Below are positions 8,899-18,901 of a DNA stretch of 64,000 nt, in pieces. Each line of letters begins with the position of its first letter. Within the stretch, counting starts at the first letter, position 1. The stretch is from CAVSWN01 sp963770995 (GTDB lineage Bacteria > Acidobacteriota > Vicinamibacteria > Vicinamibacterales > CAVVIG01), in NCBI GenBank assembly GCA_963770995.1, contig CAVYRS010000001.1, forward strand, positions 3,472,001 to 3,536,000, read 5' to 3'. The notes under the pieces were generated by a model that searched no databases, was not told the origin of the DNA, and saw only the letters and a program-made list of their open reading frames with translations. The position numbers and the translations under genes are program-made.

Positions 8899-9936
8899 CT
8901 ACGAGAGGTCGCTCCAGCGTACCTGTGCTGTTCGCGCGGAAGCGACGCGCGCGGCGCGCCGGCCGAGGACGCGATCGAAATCGCGTGCCTTGATCTCGCC
9001 GGTGCCTGGCCGTTTCACCCACACGTTGGCAGCCGACAACTGGTCGCCCGCCTTCACGTCCTTGATCGTGACGACGCAGGCGTAGGCGAAGTCGATGGTC
9101 GGCTGCTCTTCGGGGAGAATCGTCTTGCCGCCGCCGAGCGCCTCGAAGATCGCGCGCGAGCCGCGGACCAGATCCGCCAGCTCGGCCGGATCCATCGAGA
9201 TCGGCACGTCGGGACCGGGCCACGTCTTGTCCGACGTGAAATGCTTTTCGAGCAGGCGCGCGCCGAGCGCGACCGCCGCAAGGCACGTGTAGTTGCCCAG
9301 CGAGTGATCGCTGAGGCCGACAACGGCGTCGGGAAACGCATTCCGCAGGTCCGCGATCGCGCCGAGGCGGACCTTGTCGTACGGCGTCGGATACATCGAG
9401 GTGCAGTGCGTCAGCGCGAACGGCACGCGCGCCGCGCGCAGGATCTCGACCGCCGGGCGAATGCTGTCGAGGTCGTTCATCCCCGTGCTGAGAATCACCG
9501 GTTTGCCAAAACCGGCGATGTGCTGGACCAGCGGGTAGTTGTTGCACTCGCCGGATCCGATCTTGTACGCCGTCGACGCCCAGCGCTTCGAGGCGGTCGG
9601 CGGCCGCGCGCGAGAACGGCGTGGACAGATAGATCAGTCCCTTGTCTTCCGCGTACCGCTTTGAGCCGCCGCTCCTCGTCTTCCGACAGCGCGCAGCGCG
9701 CCATGATGTCCCAGATGCTCTCGGTCGCGTTGCCCGGCACCACGTCGTTCGGAATCATCTCGTCGTCGATGACGTGGCACTGGAACTTGACGCACTCGCA
9801 TCCTGCCAGCGGCGGCGTCGTCCACCATCCGAAGCGCCTTGGCGATGTCGCCCTCGTGGTTGATGCCGATCTCGGCGATCACGAGCGGTGGTGCGTTGTC
9901 GCCGATGAGCCGGCGCTCGATGCGGAACTCGGTCAT
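8899..9936 (-). pseudogene. NeuB-family N-acylneuraminate/pseudaminic acid-type synthase, three frameshifts
   Basis: Starts MTEFRIERRLIGDNAPPLVI, then AEIGINHEGD, the PEP-binding TIM-barrel opening of sialic-acid-type synthases. Landmarks in order: VKFQCH, GNATESIWD, LSTPFSR, AYKIGSGECNN, GKPVILSTGM, LTHCTSMYPTP, VGLSDHS, LLEKHFT, and a C-terminal SAF (antifreeze-like) domain with KRPGTGEI. Single extra bases near 9806, 9661 and 9570 split the frame; three insertions restore 3n over 1038 bases (about 345 residues). It condenses PEP with an N-acylated hexosamine to form a nonulosonic acid. Its ATG overlaps the stop of the upstream adenylyltransferase (ATGA). NeuB, SpsE and PseI cannot be told apart here. 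Confidence 0.85.
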
Positions 9937-10392
9937 CCCCGTATTTTCTCCACGAGCGCGCTCGTCGAATGCCCCGGTTCGATCGCGATCCGGACCACTC
10001 GTCCGCCCCGAGCCTCCACGATATCGCGGCCGACAATGGCGTCGGCGCGCCCAGTCGGCGCCCTTCACGAGGATGTCCGGCTGCAGCGCCCCGATCACGG
10101 AGTGCGGCGTGTCCTCGTCGAATACGACGACGCCGTCCACGCATGCGAGCGCGGCCAGGATCTCGGCGCGCTCGGCCTCCGGCGTAATCGGCCGATCCGC
10201 GCCCTTGATGGCGCGCACCGACCGATCGGAGTTGATTCCGACGAGCAGCGCGTCGCCAAGAGCCCGCGCCTGCTGGAGGTAGCGAAGATGCCCCACGTGA
10301 AGCAGATCGAACACGCCGTTGGTGAAGACGATGGTCTTGCCGGCGGCGCGCGAAGGTCTTCGAACCAGTGCGACCCCCTCTGTAATCGTCAC
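9933..10392 (-). pseudogene. D-glycero-beta-D-manno-heptose 1-phosphate adenylyltransferase-like (RfaE2/HldE C-domain), one frameshift
   Basis: GTG start overlaps the Wzt stop (GTGA). The nucleotidyltransferase signature is complete: GKTIVFTNGVFDLLHVGHLR holds the HxGH motif, with VGINSDRSVRAIKG and PDILVKGADW following. One extra base near 10050 shifts the frame; the other frame supplies AIVGRDIVEARGGRVVRI and the tail ALVEKIRG. The length of ~153 residues fits the stand-alone adenylyltransferase, which makes ADP-heptose or a similar activated sugar for lipopolysaccharide or capsule. It lies in one operon with wzm, wzt and neuB. A FlaT/TagD-like cytidylyltransferase role is the alternative. 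The frameshift is probably an error. Confidence 0.8.
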
Positions 10393-11723
10393 GACTTGAA
10401 GTGGATGTCGCCCGAGAACCGCCAGGCGTGTTGCGGCCGGTAGATCCCGATGTCGCGCGCGCGAGACTTCATGCGGAACGTATACAGCTGCCGGTGATAG
10501 TCGAACGGATACCCGTCGCGCTTGTGAACCGCGACATCGACCTTGTAGGTGCCGTCGAGAAGCGCCAGGCTCTCGATCGCAAAGATCACCTCGGCTTCGC
10601 CGGCCAGCCGCTCCGGTACCATGTCCTGGCGATCGGTGTTCGTGCCGTAGCAACAGACGCCGTCGGCGTTGAAGATCGCGATGCCGATTACGAAGTCGTC
10701 GGTTGGATGGCCCGCGCGCACTGTGAGGCGAATCGACACCGGATCGCCGGAGTGAAAGACGAAGGCCGGCTGATTTTCCCGATCGAGGAACGAGACGTCC
10801 AGAATCTCCACTTCTCGTGATCCCCATCGCCCTTCGACCAGCTGCGACGGAGTGGGCGAGGGCTGTTCCTGCCCCTTCTGTGCCTCCTGCCCCTCCTCCT
10901 GCCCCTGCCTACCCTCCCGCCCGTCACGTTCAGCCCCCTCCACCGCCTTCGCGGTTGTCGCCGCGAGCAGCGCCCTTTCGCTCTCTTCGACATTGGTGAG
11001 GTAGGCATCGATGACGCGCCTCGGATCGCCGTGCGTCATCGCGCGGCCGGCATCGAGGCACAGCGCCTCGTCGCAAAAGCGCTCAACCAGGCCGAGGGAG
11101 TGGGTCACGAGCAGAACGGTCTTCCCGCGCCGGCGGAACTCGCCGAACTTGTCGAGACACTTATGGGTGAAGCCCTCGTCTCCGACGGCCAGCACTTCAT
11201 CGACGAGCAGGACGTCTGGATCCACGTGGATGGCAACGGCGAATCCCAGGCGCATGTACATGCCTGACGAGTAGGTCTTGACCGGCGCGTCGATGAACTC
11301 GCGCAGCTCCGCGAAGTCCACGATCTCGTCGAAGCGATGCTGCACTTCCTTTTTGGTGAGCCCCAGCATGATGCCGTTGATGAACACGTTCTCGCGGCCC
11401 GAGATCTCGGGATGGAAGCCGGCGCCGAGCTCGATCAGCGCGGAGACGCGGCCGTCCACTTTCACCGTGCCCTGCGTCGGCTTGGTGATTCCCGCCACCA
11501 GCTTGAGGGCCGTGCTCTTGCCGGAACCGTTCTTGCCGATGACGCCGTAGGTCGCGCCGCGCCGGACCGCGAACGAGACGTCGGTCAGCGCCGGGAACAC
11601 CTCGTCGGGCCGCAGGTTCTGGAGCAGGCTGCGCTGCAGCAGTGCGCTCTTCAGCGTGGAGAACTGCCGCCCGCTGTAGCGGCGGTAAATCTTGGTGACG
11701 TGCTCGAGCTCAATGGCGTGCAC
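10389..11723 (-). CDS. wzt: Polysaccharide-export ABC transporter ATPase with Wzt-type C-terminal domain
   Basis: 444 residues, GTG start. ATPase domain: Walker A GVIGKNGSGKSTALK at ~residue 70, signature YSSGMYMRLGFAVA, Walker B VLLVDEVLAVGD, H-loop LLVTHS. The C-terminal ~150 residues form the beta-sandwich that in O-antigen exporters recognises the capped glycan end (VSIRLTVRAG, VIGIAIFNADGVCCYGTNT). The two are joined by a low-complexity linker (EGAERDGREGRQGQEEGQEA onward), encoded by GGGCAGG-type words at 10865-10925. It is paired with the permease gene, with a 3-base gap. Substrate unknown. Confidence 0.9.
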   Translation of the reverse strand: MHAIELEHVTKIYRRYSGRQFSTLKSALLQRSLLQNLRPDEVFPALTDVSFAVRRGATYGVIGKNGSGKSTALKLVAGITKPTQGTVKVDGRVSALIELGAGFHPEISGRENVFINGIMLGLTKKEVQHRFDEIVDFAELREFIDAPVKTYSSGMYMRLGFAVAIHVDPDVLLVDEVLAVGDEGFTHKCLDKFGEFRRRGKTVLLVTHSLGLVERFCDEALCLDAGRAMTHGDPRRVIDAYLTNVEESERALLAATTAKAVEGAERDGREGRQGQEEGQEAQKGQEQPSPTPSQLVEGRWGSREVEILDVSFLDRENQPAFVFHSGDPVSIRLTVRAGHPTDDFVIGIAIFNADGVCCYGTNTDRQDMVPERLAGEAEVIFAIESLALLDGTYKVDVAVHKRDGYPFDYHRQLYTFRMKSRARDIGIYRPQHAWRFSGDIHFKS

Positions 11724-11726
11724 GTG

Positions 11727-12521
11727 TCACACCGCTTCGGCGAACGAGTCCCGCAGCCGATCGAAGAACCAGTACGCCCCGAGAAACAGCACAACCGACA
11801 GGCCGCCGAGCGCCACGAGCCATTTCCAGTGACCGACCGAACCCGGGAAAAACAGGATTTCCTGATACGACACCGCGAGATGCGTGAACGGGTTCAGGTC
11901 GAAGAGCCGCCGGTACGCAATCACGTTCGGATCCAGCCAGGGATAGATGATTGGCGTGGCGAAGAACCAGAACATCAGCAGGTTCGACAACAGATCGCGG
12001 ACGTCGCGGAAGTGCACCGTCAGCGCCGCAAAAAACAGCGACAGCGCCATCGTGAAGACGAGCTGCACCAGCACGGCCACCGGAAACCAGACCAGGCCGG
12101 CCGGATCCGGCCAGCGGCGATACGCGATCACGAACGCCGCGAGAATGGTCAGGCCCAGGAAGAAATGGACCATGTTCGCGAGCACGTTGACGAGCGGGAG
12201 AATCTCCGCCGGAAACAGCACCTTCTTGATCAGATTGCCGCCCGCCACGAGCGCGCCGGACGCCTCCAGGAGCGACGTCGCGAACCAGTTCCAGGGCAGG
12301 ATGCCGCAGAACATGAAGAGCGCGTATGGCTGCGCGATCGGGTTCTGGTTCGGCAGGATCACGGTGAAGACGAACGTGTAGATCGAGAGCAACAGCAGCG
12401 GGTTGACGAACGACCAGAAGAAGCCGAGCACCGAACCCCGATAGCGCGCTTTCAGCTCGCGCGCCACCAGGCTTTGAATCAGCCCGCGGTAGCGAAAGAG
12501 GTTGGCAAGGTTGGAAAACAA
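11727..12521 (-). CDS. wzm: Polysaccharide-export ABC transporter permease
   Basis: 264 residues, TTG start immediately after the atpC stop. ABC-2 membrane family: an N-terminal amphipathic stretch (LFRYRGLIQSLVARELKARYRGSVLG) characteristic of O-antigen/teichoic-acid exporters, then six predicted membrane helices (for example PLLLLSIYTFVFTVIL, VHFFLGLTILAAFVIAY and LSVVLFLGAYWFF). It forms the channel for the Wzt ATPase next to it. The gene runs straight on from the ATP synthase operon, so it may share its transcript. Confidence 0.9.
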   Translation of the reverse strand: MFSNLANLFRYRGLIQSLVARELKARYRGSVLGFFWSFVNPLLLLSIYTFVFTVILPNQNPIAQPYALFMFCGILPWNWFATSLLEASGALVAGGNLIKKVLFPAEILPLVNVLANMVHFFLGLTILAAFVIAYRRWPDPAGLVWFPVAVLVQLVFTMALSLFFAALTVHFRDVRDLLSNLLMFWFFATPIIYPWLDPNVIAYRRLFDLNPFTHLAVSYQEILFFPGSVGHWKWLVALGGLSVVLFLGAYWFFDRLRDSFAEAV

Positions 12522-12944
12522 TTACGATCGGATTCTAGCCCGAGTCGCGACTTGAAGCTGGAGGAGGGACCGGAGCATCGCAACGCGCGCGCGCTCGAAG
12601 TCCATGTCCGAGACCGGGTGCGAGAGCTGTTCCTCGGCCCGTTTCTTCGCAGCCTGGGCGCGCTCCACGTCGATCTCCTCGGGTTTTTCCGCGACTTCCG
12701 CCAGAATCGTGACGCGATCGGGCTGGACTTCCGCGAAGCCGTTCGCGATCAACATGAAATGCTTCTCTGAGCCCTGGCGATACCAGAGCTCGCCGAGCCC
12801 GAGCAGGGCGAGCAGCGGGGTGTGCCCCGGCAGCACGCCGAAATAGCCGTCGGCGCCGGGAATCTCGACTTCGTCGACGCGTTCATCCACGAGCGCGCGA
12901 TCGGCCGAGACGATGTTCAATTGCAGCGAGGTTGGGAGCGCCAC
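12522..12944 (-). CDS. atpC: F1 ATP synthase epsilon subunit
   Basis: 140 residues, GTG start. N-terminal beta-sandwich: LQLNIVSADRALVDERVDEV, then GYFGVLPGHTPLLALLG, the family's diagnostic segment. The C-terminal two-helix regulatory hairpin (VERAQAAKKRAEEQL and FERARVAMLRSLLQLQVATR) inhibits ATP hydrolysis when extended. It lies in the order atpH-A-G-D-C, separated from atpD by a 180-base repeat block. Confidence 0.95.
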   Translation of the reverse strand: MALPTSLQLNIVSADRALVDERVDEVEIPGADGYFGVLPGHTPLLALLGLGELWYRQGSEKHFMLIANGFAEVQPDRVTILAEVAEKPEEIDVERAQAAKKRAEEQLSHPVSDMDFERARVAMLRSLLQLQVATRARIRS

Positions 12945-12946
12945 TA

Positions 12947-13119
12947 CTGGTCCTTTGTCCTTGGGCCCTTGTTCTTGGTCCGTCCACGGTCCTTGGTCCT
13001 CGGTCCGTCCATGGTCCGTTGTTCTTGGTCCAGCGTGTCAGCGCACGAAGGACAAAGGACTGGGGACGGACCAAGGACCAAGGACGGACCAAGCACCAAG
13101 CACGAAGGACCAAGGACCA
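12947..13119. repeat. Large inverted tandem-word repeat, GGACCAAGGAC family
   Basis: The left arm (12947-13031) consists of variants of GGTCCTTGGTCC; the right arm (13047-13119) consists of GGACCAAGGACC-type words. The arms are inverted and separated by about 15 bases. It occupies the whole atpD-atpC junction. A smaller relative lies at 42046-42114. Confidence 0.9.
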
Positions 13120-13125
13120 TTCTCG

Positions 13126-14574
<1,449 letters not shown>

Positions 14575-14593
14575 ATCAGCTACTTCTCTACCG

Positions 14594-14650
14594 CTCGTCC
14601 TGAGCCTGTCGAAGGACGTCCAGCTCGTGGTTCGACAAGCTCACCACCAG
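14594..14650. repeat. Paired STGSG-type repeats
   Basis: CTCGTCCTGAGCCTGTCGAA with GGAC (14594-14618), then CTCGTGGTTCGACAAGCTCA (14634-14653), the same two unit types as in mfd. It lies between atpG and atpD. Confidence 0.85.
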
Positions 14651-14673
14651 CGTTACTTCCGCCTGACCATCCG

Positions 14674-15582
14674 CTACAGCGCCTCTGCTCCCGAAACCAC
14701 TTCGATAATCTCGCGCGTGATCGCGGCCTGGCGCACCTTGTTCATGTACAGCGTCAGGTCCGCGAGCATGTCGGCGGAGTTCTTGGTCGCCGTGTCCATG
14801 GCGGTCATCTGCGCGGCGAAGAACGCCGCGTTCGATTCGAGCAGCGCGCGGTACACCTGCACTTCGACGTATTGCGGCAGCAGCTGATCGAAAATCTGCT
14901 CCGGCTCCGGCTCGTAGAGGTACTCGACCGGCAGGTAGCCTGCTCCGGGGGACGCAGCGCCGTGCGCAAGTTCTCCCGTGGCCGACTCGGCCTGCACGTC
15001 GGCGCGCTGAATCGGCAGCAACTGCTCCACGACGACGCGCTGCGACATGACCGACTTGAACTCGTTGTAGATCAGCACCACGCGATCGACTTCGCCGCCG
15101 GTAAATGCCTCGACGGCCGCCTGCGCGATCCGCCTCGCATCGTCGTAGTGCAGCTTCTGGAAGATGCCCACTTCCTCGAACAGCACGGGAAACCCACGGC
15201 GCCCGAAGTACTCGCGACCCTTGCGGCCGACGAGGCCAAGCAGGCACGGCTGGGCGCTGTCGACAATGAACGACGCCCCCGCCTTCATCGCGTTGGTGTT
15301 GAAGCTCCCGCACAGGCCCTTGTCGGCGGTGACGAGGATCACCAGCGTCTTCGCGTCGGGCCTGGGCTCGCGGACCGTCAGGAGCGGGTGCAGTTCCTCG
15401 TCCACGCGCGCCGCGACGCTGCGCAGCACGCGCTGCATCTGCACGGCGTACGGCCGCGCGTTCATGATCCGGTCCTGGGCCCGGCGCAGCTTCGACGCCG
15501 CGACCATTTTCATGGCCTTCGTGATCTGCTGCGTGTTCTTGACCGCGCGGATCCGGCGTCGTAAATCGATCAGTGATGGCAT
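14674..15582 (-). CDS. atpG: F1 ATP synthase gamma subunit
   Basis: 302 residues, ATG start. The N-terminal coiled-coil helix has the family hallmark LIDLRRRIRAVKNTQQITKAMKMVAASKLR, and the C-terminal helix holds AMDTATKNSADMLADLTLYMNKVRQAAITREIIEVVSGA. The middle Rossmann-like part includes LVTADKGLCGSFNTN. It is the rotor shaft joining F1 to F0. Slightly longer than E. coli gamma, with a small extension around residues 185-205. Confidence 0.97.
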   Translation of the reverse strand: MPSLIDLRRRIRAVKNTQQITKAMKMVAASKLRRAQDRIMNARPYAVQMQRVLRSVAARVDEELHPLLTVREPRPDAKTLVILVTADKGLCGSFNTNAMKAGASFIVDSAQPCLLGLVGRKGREYFGRRGFPVLFEEVGIFQKLHYDDARRIAQAAVEAFTGGEVDRVVLIYNEFKSVMSQRVVVEQLLPIQRADVQAESATGELAHGAASPGAGYLPVEYLYEPEPEQIFDQLLPQYVEVQVYRALLESNAAFFAAQMTAMDTATKNSADMLADLTLYMNKVRQAAITREIIEVVSGAEAL

Positions 15583-15600
15583 CTGTCAACAAGAACAAAG

Positions 15601-15673
15601 GCAACCACGAAAACACGAAGACACGAAAAAGAAAGGTGTGATCTTCTTCGTGTTTTCGTGTCTTCGTGGTTGC
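15601..15673. repeat. Inverted tandem-word repeat, CACGAAA family
   Basis: GCAACCACGAAAACACGAAG on the left; CGTGTTTTCGTGTCTTCGTG then GTTGC on the right. The outer 20 bases are complementary. It fills the atpG-atpA junction. Confidence 0.9.
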
Positions 15674-15675
15674 AT

Positions 15676-17201
15676 TTAAGCAGCCGCGGCCTTTCTCGCC
15701 GCGAAGCTCGCCGCAAACTCTTTCACGACCGCGTCGAGCTCACCCTTGAGTTGGTCGTCGAGAATTTTCTTTTCCACGATCCCGCTGAAAACCTGCGGCC
15801 CACGCGTCTCGATGAACTTGTAGAGCTCGGTCTCGAACGCGCGCACTTCCGACACCGCGATGTTGTCCAGATAGCCATTCGTGCCGGCGTAGATCAGCGC
15901 GACCTGCCGCTCGACCGGCAGCGGTTCGTACTGCGGCTGTTTGAGGATCTCGACGAGCCGCGCACCGCGGTTCAGCTGCGACTGCGTCGCCTTGTCCAGA
16001 TCGCTGCCGAACTGCGCGAACGCGGCCAGCTCGCGGTACTGCGCGAGGTCCAGCCGCAACGTGCCCGCTACCTGCCGCATCGCTTTGATCTGCGCTGACC
16101 CGCCCACGCGCGACACCGAGTTGCCGACGTTGATGGCCGGCCGGACGCCCTGATGGAACAAGTCCGATTCCAGGAAGATCTGGCCGTCGGTAATCGAGAT
16201 GACGTTCGTCGGGATGTAGGCCGACAGGTCGCCCGCCTGCGTCTCGATGATCGGGAGGGCCGTCAGCGATCCGCCGCCAAGCTCTTTGTTGAGTTTCGCT
16301 GCGCGTTCCAGTAACCGGGAATGCAGATAGAACACGTCGCCGGGTACGCCTCGCGGCCCGGCGGCCGGCGCAGCAGCAGCGAGATCTGACGATACGCCTG
16401 CGCGTGCTTCGACAGGTCGTCGTAGATACACAGCGCGTGACGGCCGCTGTCACGGAAGTACTCGCCCATCGCGCACGCCGAGTACGGGCTGATGTACAGG
16501 AGCGGCGCCGGGTCGGCGGCCGGCGCGGCGACCACGATCGAGTAGCGCATCGCGTCGGCTTCTTCGAGCGTGCGCACCACCTGCGCGATCGTCGACTGCT
16601 TCTGGCCGACCGCGTTGTAGATGCAGATGACACCGGTGTCGCGCTGGTTGAGGATCGCGTCGATTGCCACGGCCGTCTTGCCGGTCTGGCGGTCGCCGAT
16701 GATGAGCTCGCGCTGCCCGCGGCCGATCGGCACCATGGCGTCGATCGCCTTCAGACCGGTCTGCAGCGGCTCTTTGACCGACTGGCGATCCACGACGCCA
16801 GGCGCCAGCCGTTCAATCGGCGCGAATTGTTTCGTCGCAATCGGCCCCTTGCCGTCGAGGGGCTGGCCGAGCGCGTTGACGACGCGGCCGAGCATCTCCT
16901 CGCCCACGGGCACGGAGATGATGCGATTCGTGCGCTTGACGAGGTCCCCTTCCTTGATGTCCTTGTACTCGCCGAGCAGCACCGCGCCGACGCTTTCCTC
17001 CTCGAGGTTCAGCGCGATGCCGAACACCCCGTGGGGGAACTCGAGCATCTCACCGGCCATGGCGTTGTCGACGCCGTGCACGCGCGCGATGCCGTCGCCG
17101 ATCGAGATGATGCTGCCAACCTCGGCGACATCGACGTCGACGGCGTAGCTGCCGATCTGCTCGCGAATGATCTTGGATATCTCTTCGGCTTTGATGTCCA
17201 T
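15676..17201 (-). pseudogene. atpA: F1 ATP synthase alpha subunit, one frameshift
   Basis: ATG start at 17201 (MDIKAEEISKIIREQIGSY). Walker A GDRQTGKTAVAIDAI at ~residue 170, then GVICIYNAVGQKQSTIAQVV and YRQISLLLRRPPGREAYP. One C is missing from a CC(C) run near 16340, so GDVFYLHSRLLERAAKL and the rest (LPIIETQAGDLSAYIPTN, ISITDGQIFLESDLF) continue in another frame to a stop at 15676. The total is 3n+2, as expected for one lost base. Because the gene is essential and otherwise perfect, this is very likely a sequence error. Non-catalytic nucleotide-binding F1 subunit. Confidence 0.93.
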
Positions 17202-17208
17202 GTCTTCT

Positions 17209-17757
17209 CTACACACCTTCCGTCAATCGCGCCTTCATCTTTTCCAATTGCCGCGTGATGCTGCCGTCGTACACCGTGCTGCCGATGCGCGCGACGATGC
17301 CGCCGATGAGTGCGGGATCGGTGCGAGTCTGAAGCGTCACGGTGCGGCCGGTCGCGCGAGCGAGCTGTTGTTGAATCTCGGCGGAGCGGTGGTCGTCGAG
17401 CGGCGTCGCGGTGGTCAACTCCGCGCGCACGACATTCTGGTGGTCCATGAGCCGGTCGCGGTACGACGCGAGCAGGTCCGGGAGAAGCACCAGCCGGTCG
17501 CGTTCCGCGAGCAGCGTGAGCAGCTTGCCGACAATCGGCGCCGGGCTCATCCGCGTCGTCAGCTCAACGACGGCGGCACGCTTGCGCGGAACGGGGACTG
17601 CCGGATTGAGCAGAACTTTCGCAAGGGCCGGATAGTCGGTGAGCAGTCCGGCAAACGCCGCGAGATCGCGTTCGATCCCGGCGAGATCGGCGCGCTCCTT
17701 GATGCCGACTTCGAGGAGGGCCCGCGCGTAACGAAGAGCGGCGGTTTTATTGGTCAC
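17209..17757 (-). CDS. atpH: F1F0 ATP synthase delta subunit
   Basis: 182 residues, GTG start. Connects F1 to the peripheral stalk. The N-terminal helical domain (AALRYARALLEVGIKERADL) and the C-terminal segment ALIGGIVARIGSTVYDGSITRQLEKMK are typical of OSCP/delta. It is first in the F1 cluster; atpB, atpE and atpF do not precede it, so the F0 genes must lie elsewhere. Confidence 0.95.
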   Translation of the reverse strand: MTNKTAALRYARALLEVGIKERADLAGIERDLAAFAGLLTDYPALAKVLLNPAVPVPRKRAAVVELTTRMSPAPIVGKLLTLLAERDRLVLLPDLLASYRDRLMDHQNVVRAELTTATPLDDHRSAEIQQQLARATGRTVTLQTRTDPALIGGIVARIGSTVYDGSITRQLEKMKARLTEGV

Positions 17758-17816
17758 GGGGTTCTCGCGCCAGCTGGGGAGCTTGCGAAGAGTTTCACAA
17801 GCTCACGGGAACTTTA

Positions 17817-18863
17817 TCACGGCACTACCCGGACATGAAAGCCCGGATCGGGCGCCTCGACCGAGCCGATTGCGTGGATCGGGACCCTGGCGCTGAGCAG
17901 GGCTCTCCGGAACGCGTCCGCAGCATGAGGAGCGACCGCAACTAACAGTCCGCCAGACGTTTGCGGATCGTAGAGCAACGTTTCGAGGTCGGCGTCGACG
18001 CCGGGAGCCATGGCCACCTGACCGCCGAAATGTTCCCGGTTCGACGCCAGGCCGCCCGAGGTGTTCGCGGCGGCCAACGCCGGCGCGCCGGCAAACGTAG
18101 GAACCCGACCGGCTTCGATCCGCAGCGTGACGCCGCTGGCCTGGGCCATTTCGCTGCCGTGCCCGATCAGTCCAAATCCCGTGACGTCGGTGCACCCATG
18201 CACAGTGCCGGCCGGCAGGGATTGGATGGCCTCCGCCGCCGTTCGATTCAACATGCGCATCGACTGAATCGCTTCGTTTGCGAGCCCTTCCGGCGCGCGA
18301 TCGAACTTGATCGCCGTCCCCACTACGCCGGTGCCAATCGGTTTGGTCAGGAAGAGGACGTCGCCGGCCTTCGCACCGGCATTCGTCAGCATGCGCGCAG
18401 GATCGATCGCGCCAGTGACGGCGTAGCCGAACTTGATCTCCGGATCCCGCACCGTGTGGCCGCCGAGCAGCGCGACACCCGCCTCGCGGAGTTTGTCGAA
18501 CCCGCCCATGAAAATCGCGCGAATGGTCTCTGGCTCGAGACCCTCCTGCGGGAATGCCGCAATCGCCAGCGCCGTGAGCGGCTTGCCTCCCATTGCGTAG
18601 ACATCGCTCAACGCGTTGGCGGCGGCGATCTGTCCGTACACGTAGGGGTCGTCGACGATCGGCGTGAAGAAATCCACCGTTTGCACGAGCGCCGGCCCGC
18701 TCTCCCACCGGTACACACCCGCATCGTCCGCGGTCCTGAAGTCGACGAGGACGCGGTCGTCTGTTTGCGCGGGGATGTCACTCAGCACCTGAGCGAGCTC
18801 GCCTGCGGCGAGTTTGCTCGCTCAACCGGCGCAGGACACCATCTGGGTCAGACGCTTCATCAT
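17817..18863 (-). CDS. selD: Selenide, water dikinase (selenophosphate synthetase) with selenocysteine encoded by TGA
   Basis: 348 residues if the in-frame TGA at 18822-18824 is read as selenocysteine. The ATG at 18863 gives MMKRLTQMVSCAG, then TGA, then ASKLAAGELAQVLSDIPAQ, matching the SelD active-site pattern SxCAG(U/C)xxKL. The rest is a full AIR-synthase-like enzyme: TVDFFTPIVDDPYVYGQIAA, NALSDVYAMGGKPLTAL, LLGGHTVRDPE, GCTDVTGFGLIGH, LYDPQTSGGLL. A hairpin begins at the TGA (18790-18824). SelD makes selenophosphate from selenide and ATP. If the TGA were a stop, the remaining protein would lack the glycine-rich catalytic loop. Sec reading requires selA/selB/selC elsewhere. Confidence 0.93.
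18790..18824 (-). promoter_or_regulatory. SECIS-like hairpin directly after the selD UGA
   Basis: On the transcript, UGAGCGAG pairs with CUCGCUCA (8 bp). Inside this, CUCGCC pairs with GGCGAG around a GCA apex, with a small C-AAA bulge between the stems. The position, starting at the UGA, is that of bacterial SECIS elements bound by SelB. Confidence 0.75.
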
Positions 18864-18883
18864 GTTCGATACGATTCGGTTCG

Positions 18884-18900
18884 CCACGAAGACACAAAAG
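18884..18900. repeat. Single arm of a CACGAAA-family repeat
   Basis: TTCGCCACGAAGACACAAAAG resembles one arm of the 15601-15673 element, without a partner arm. It lies between selD and parB. Confidence 0.45.
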
Positions 18901-18901
18901 A

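Noticed and set aside
18822..18824. TGA in selD as a nonsense mutation or start of a truncated gene
   Set aside because: It sits exactly at the Sec/Cys catalytic position and is followed at once by a SECIS-like hairpin, so Sec decoding explains it better.
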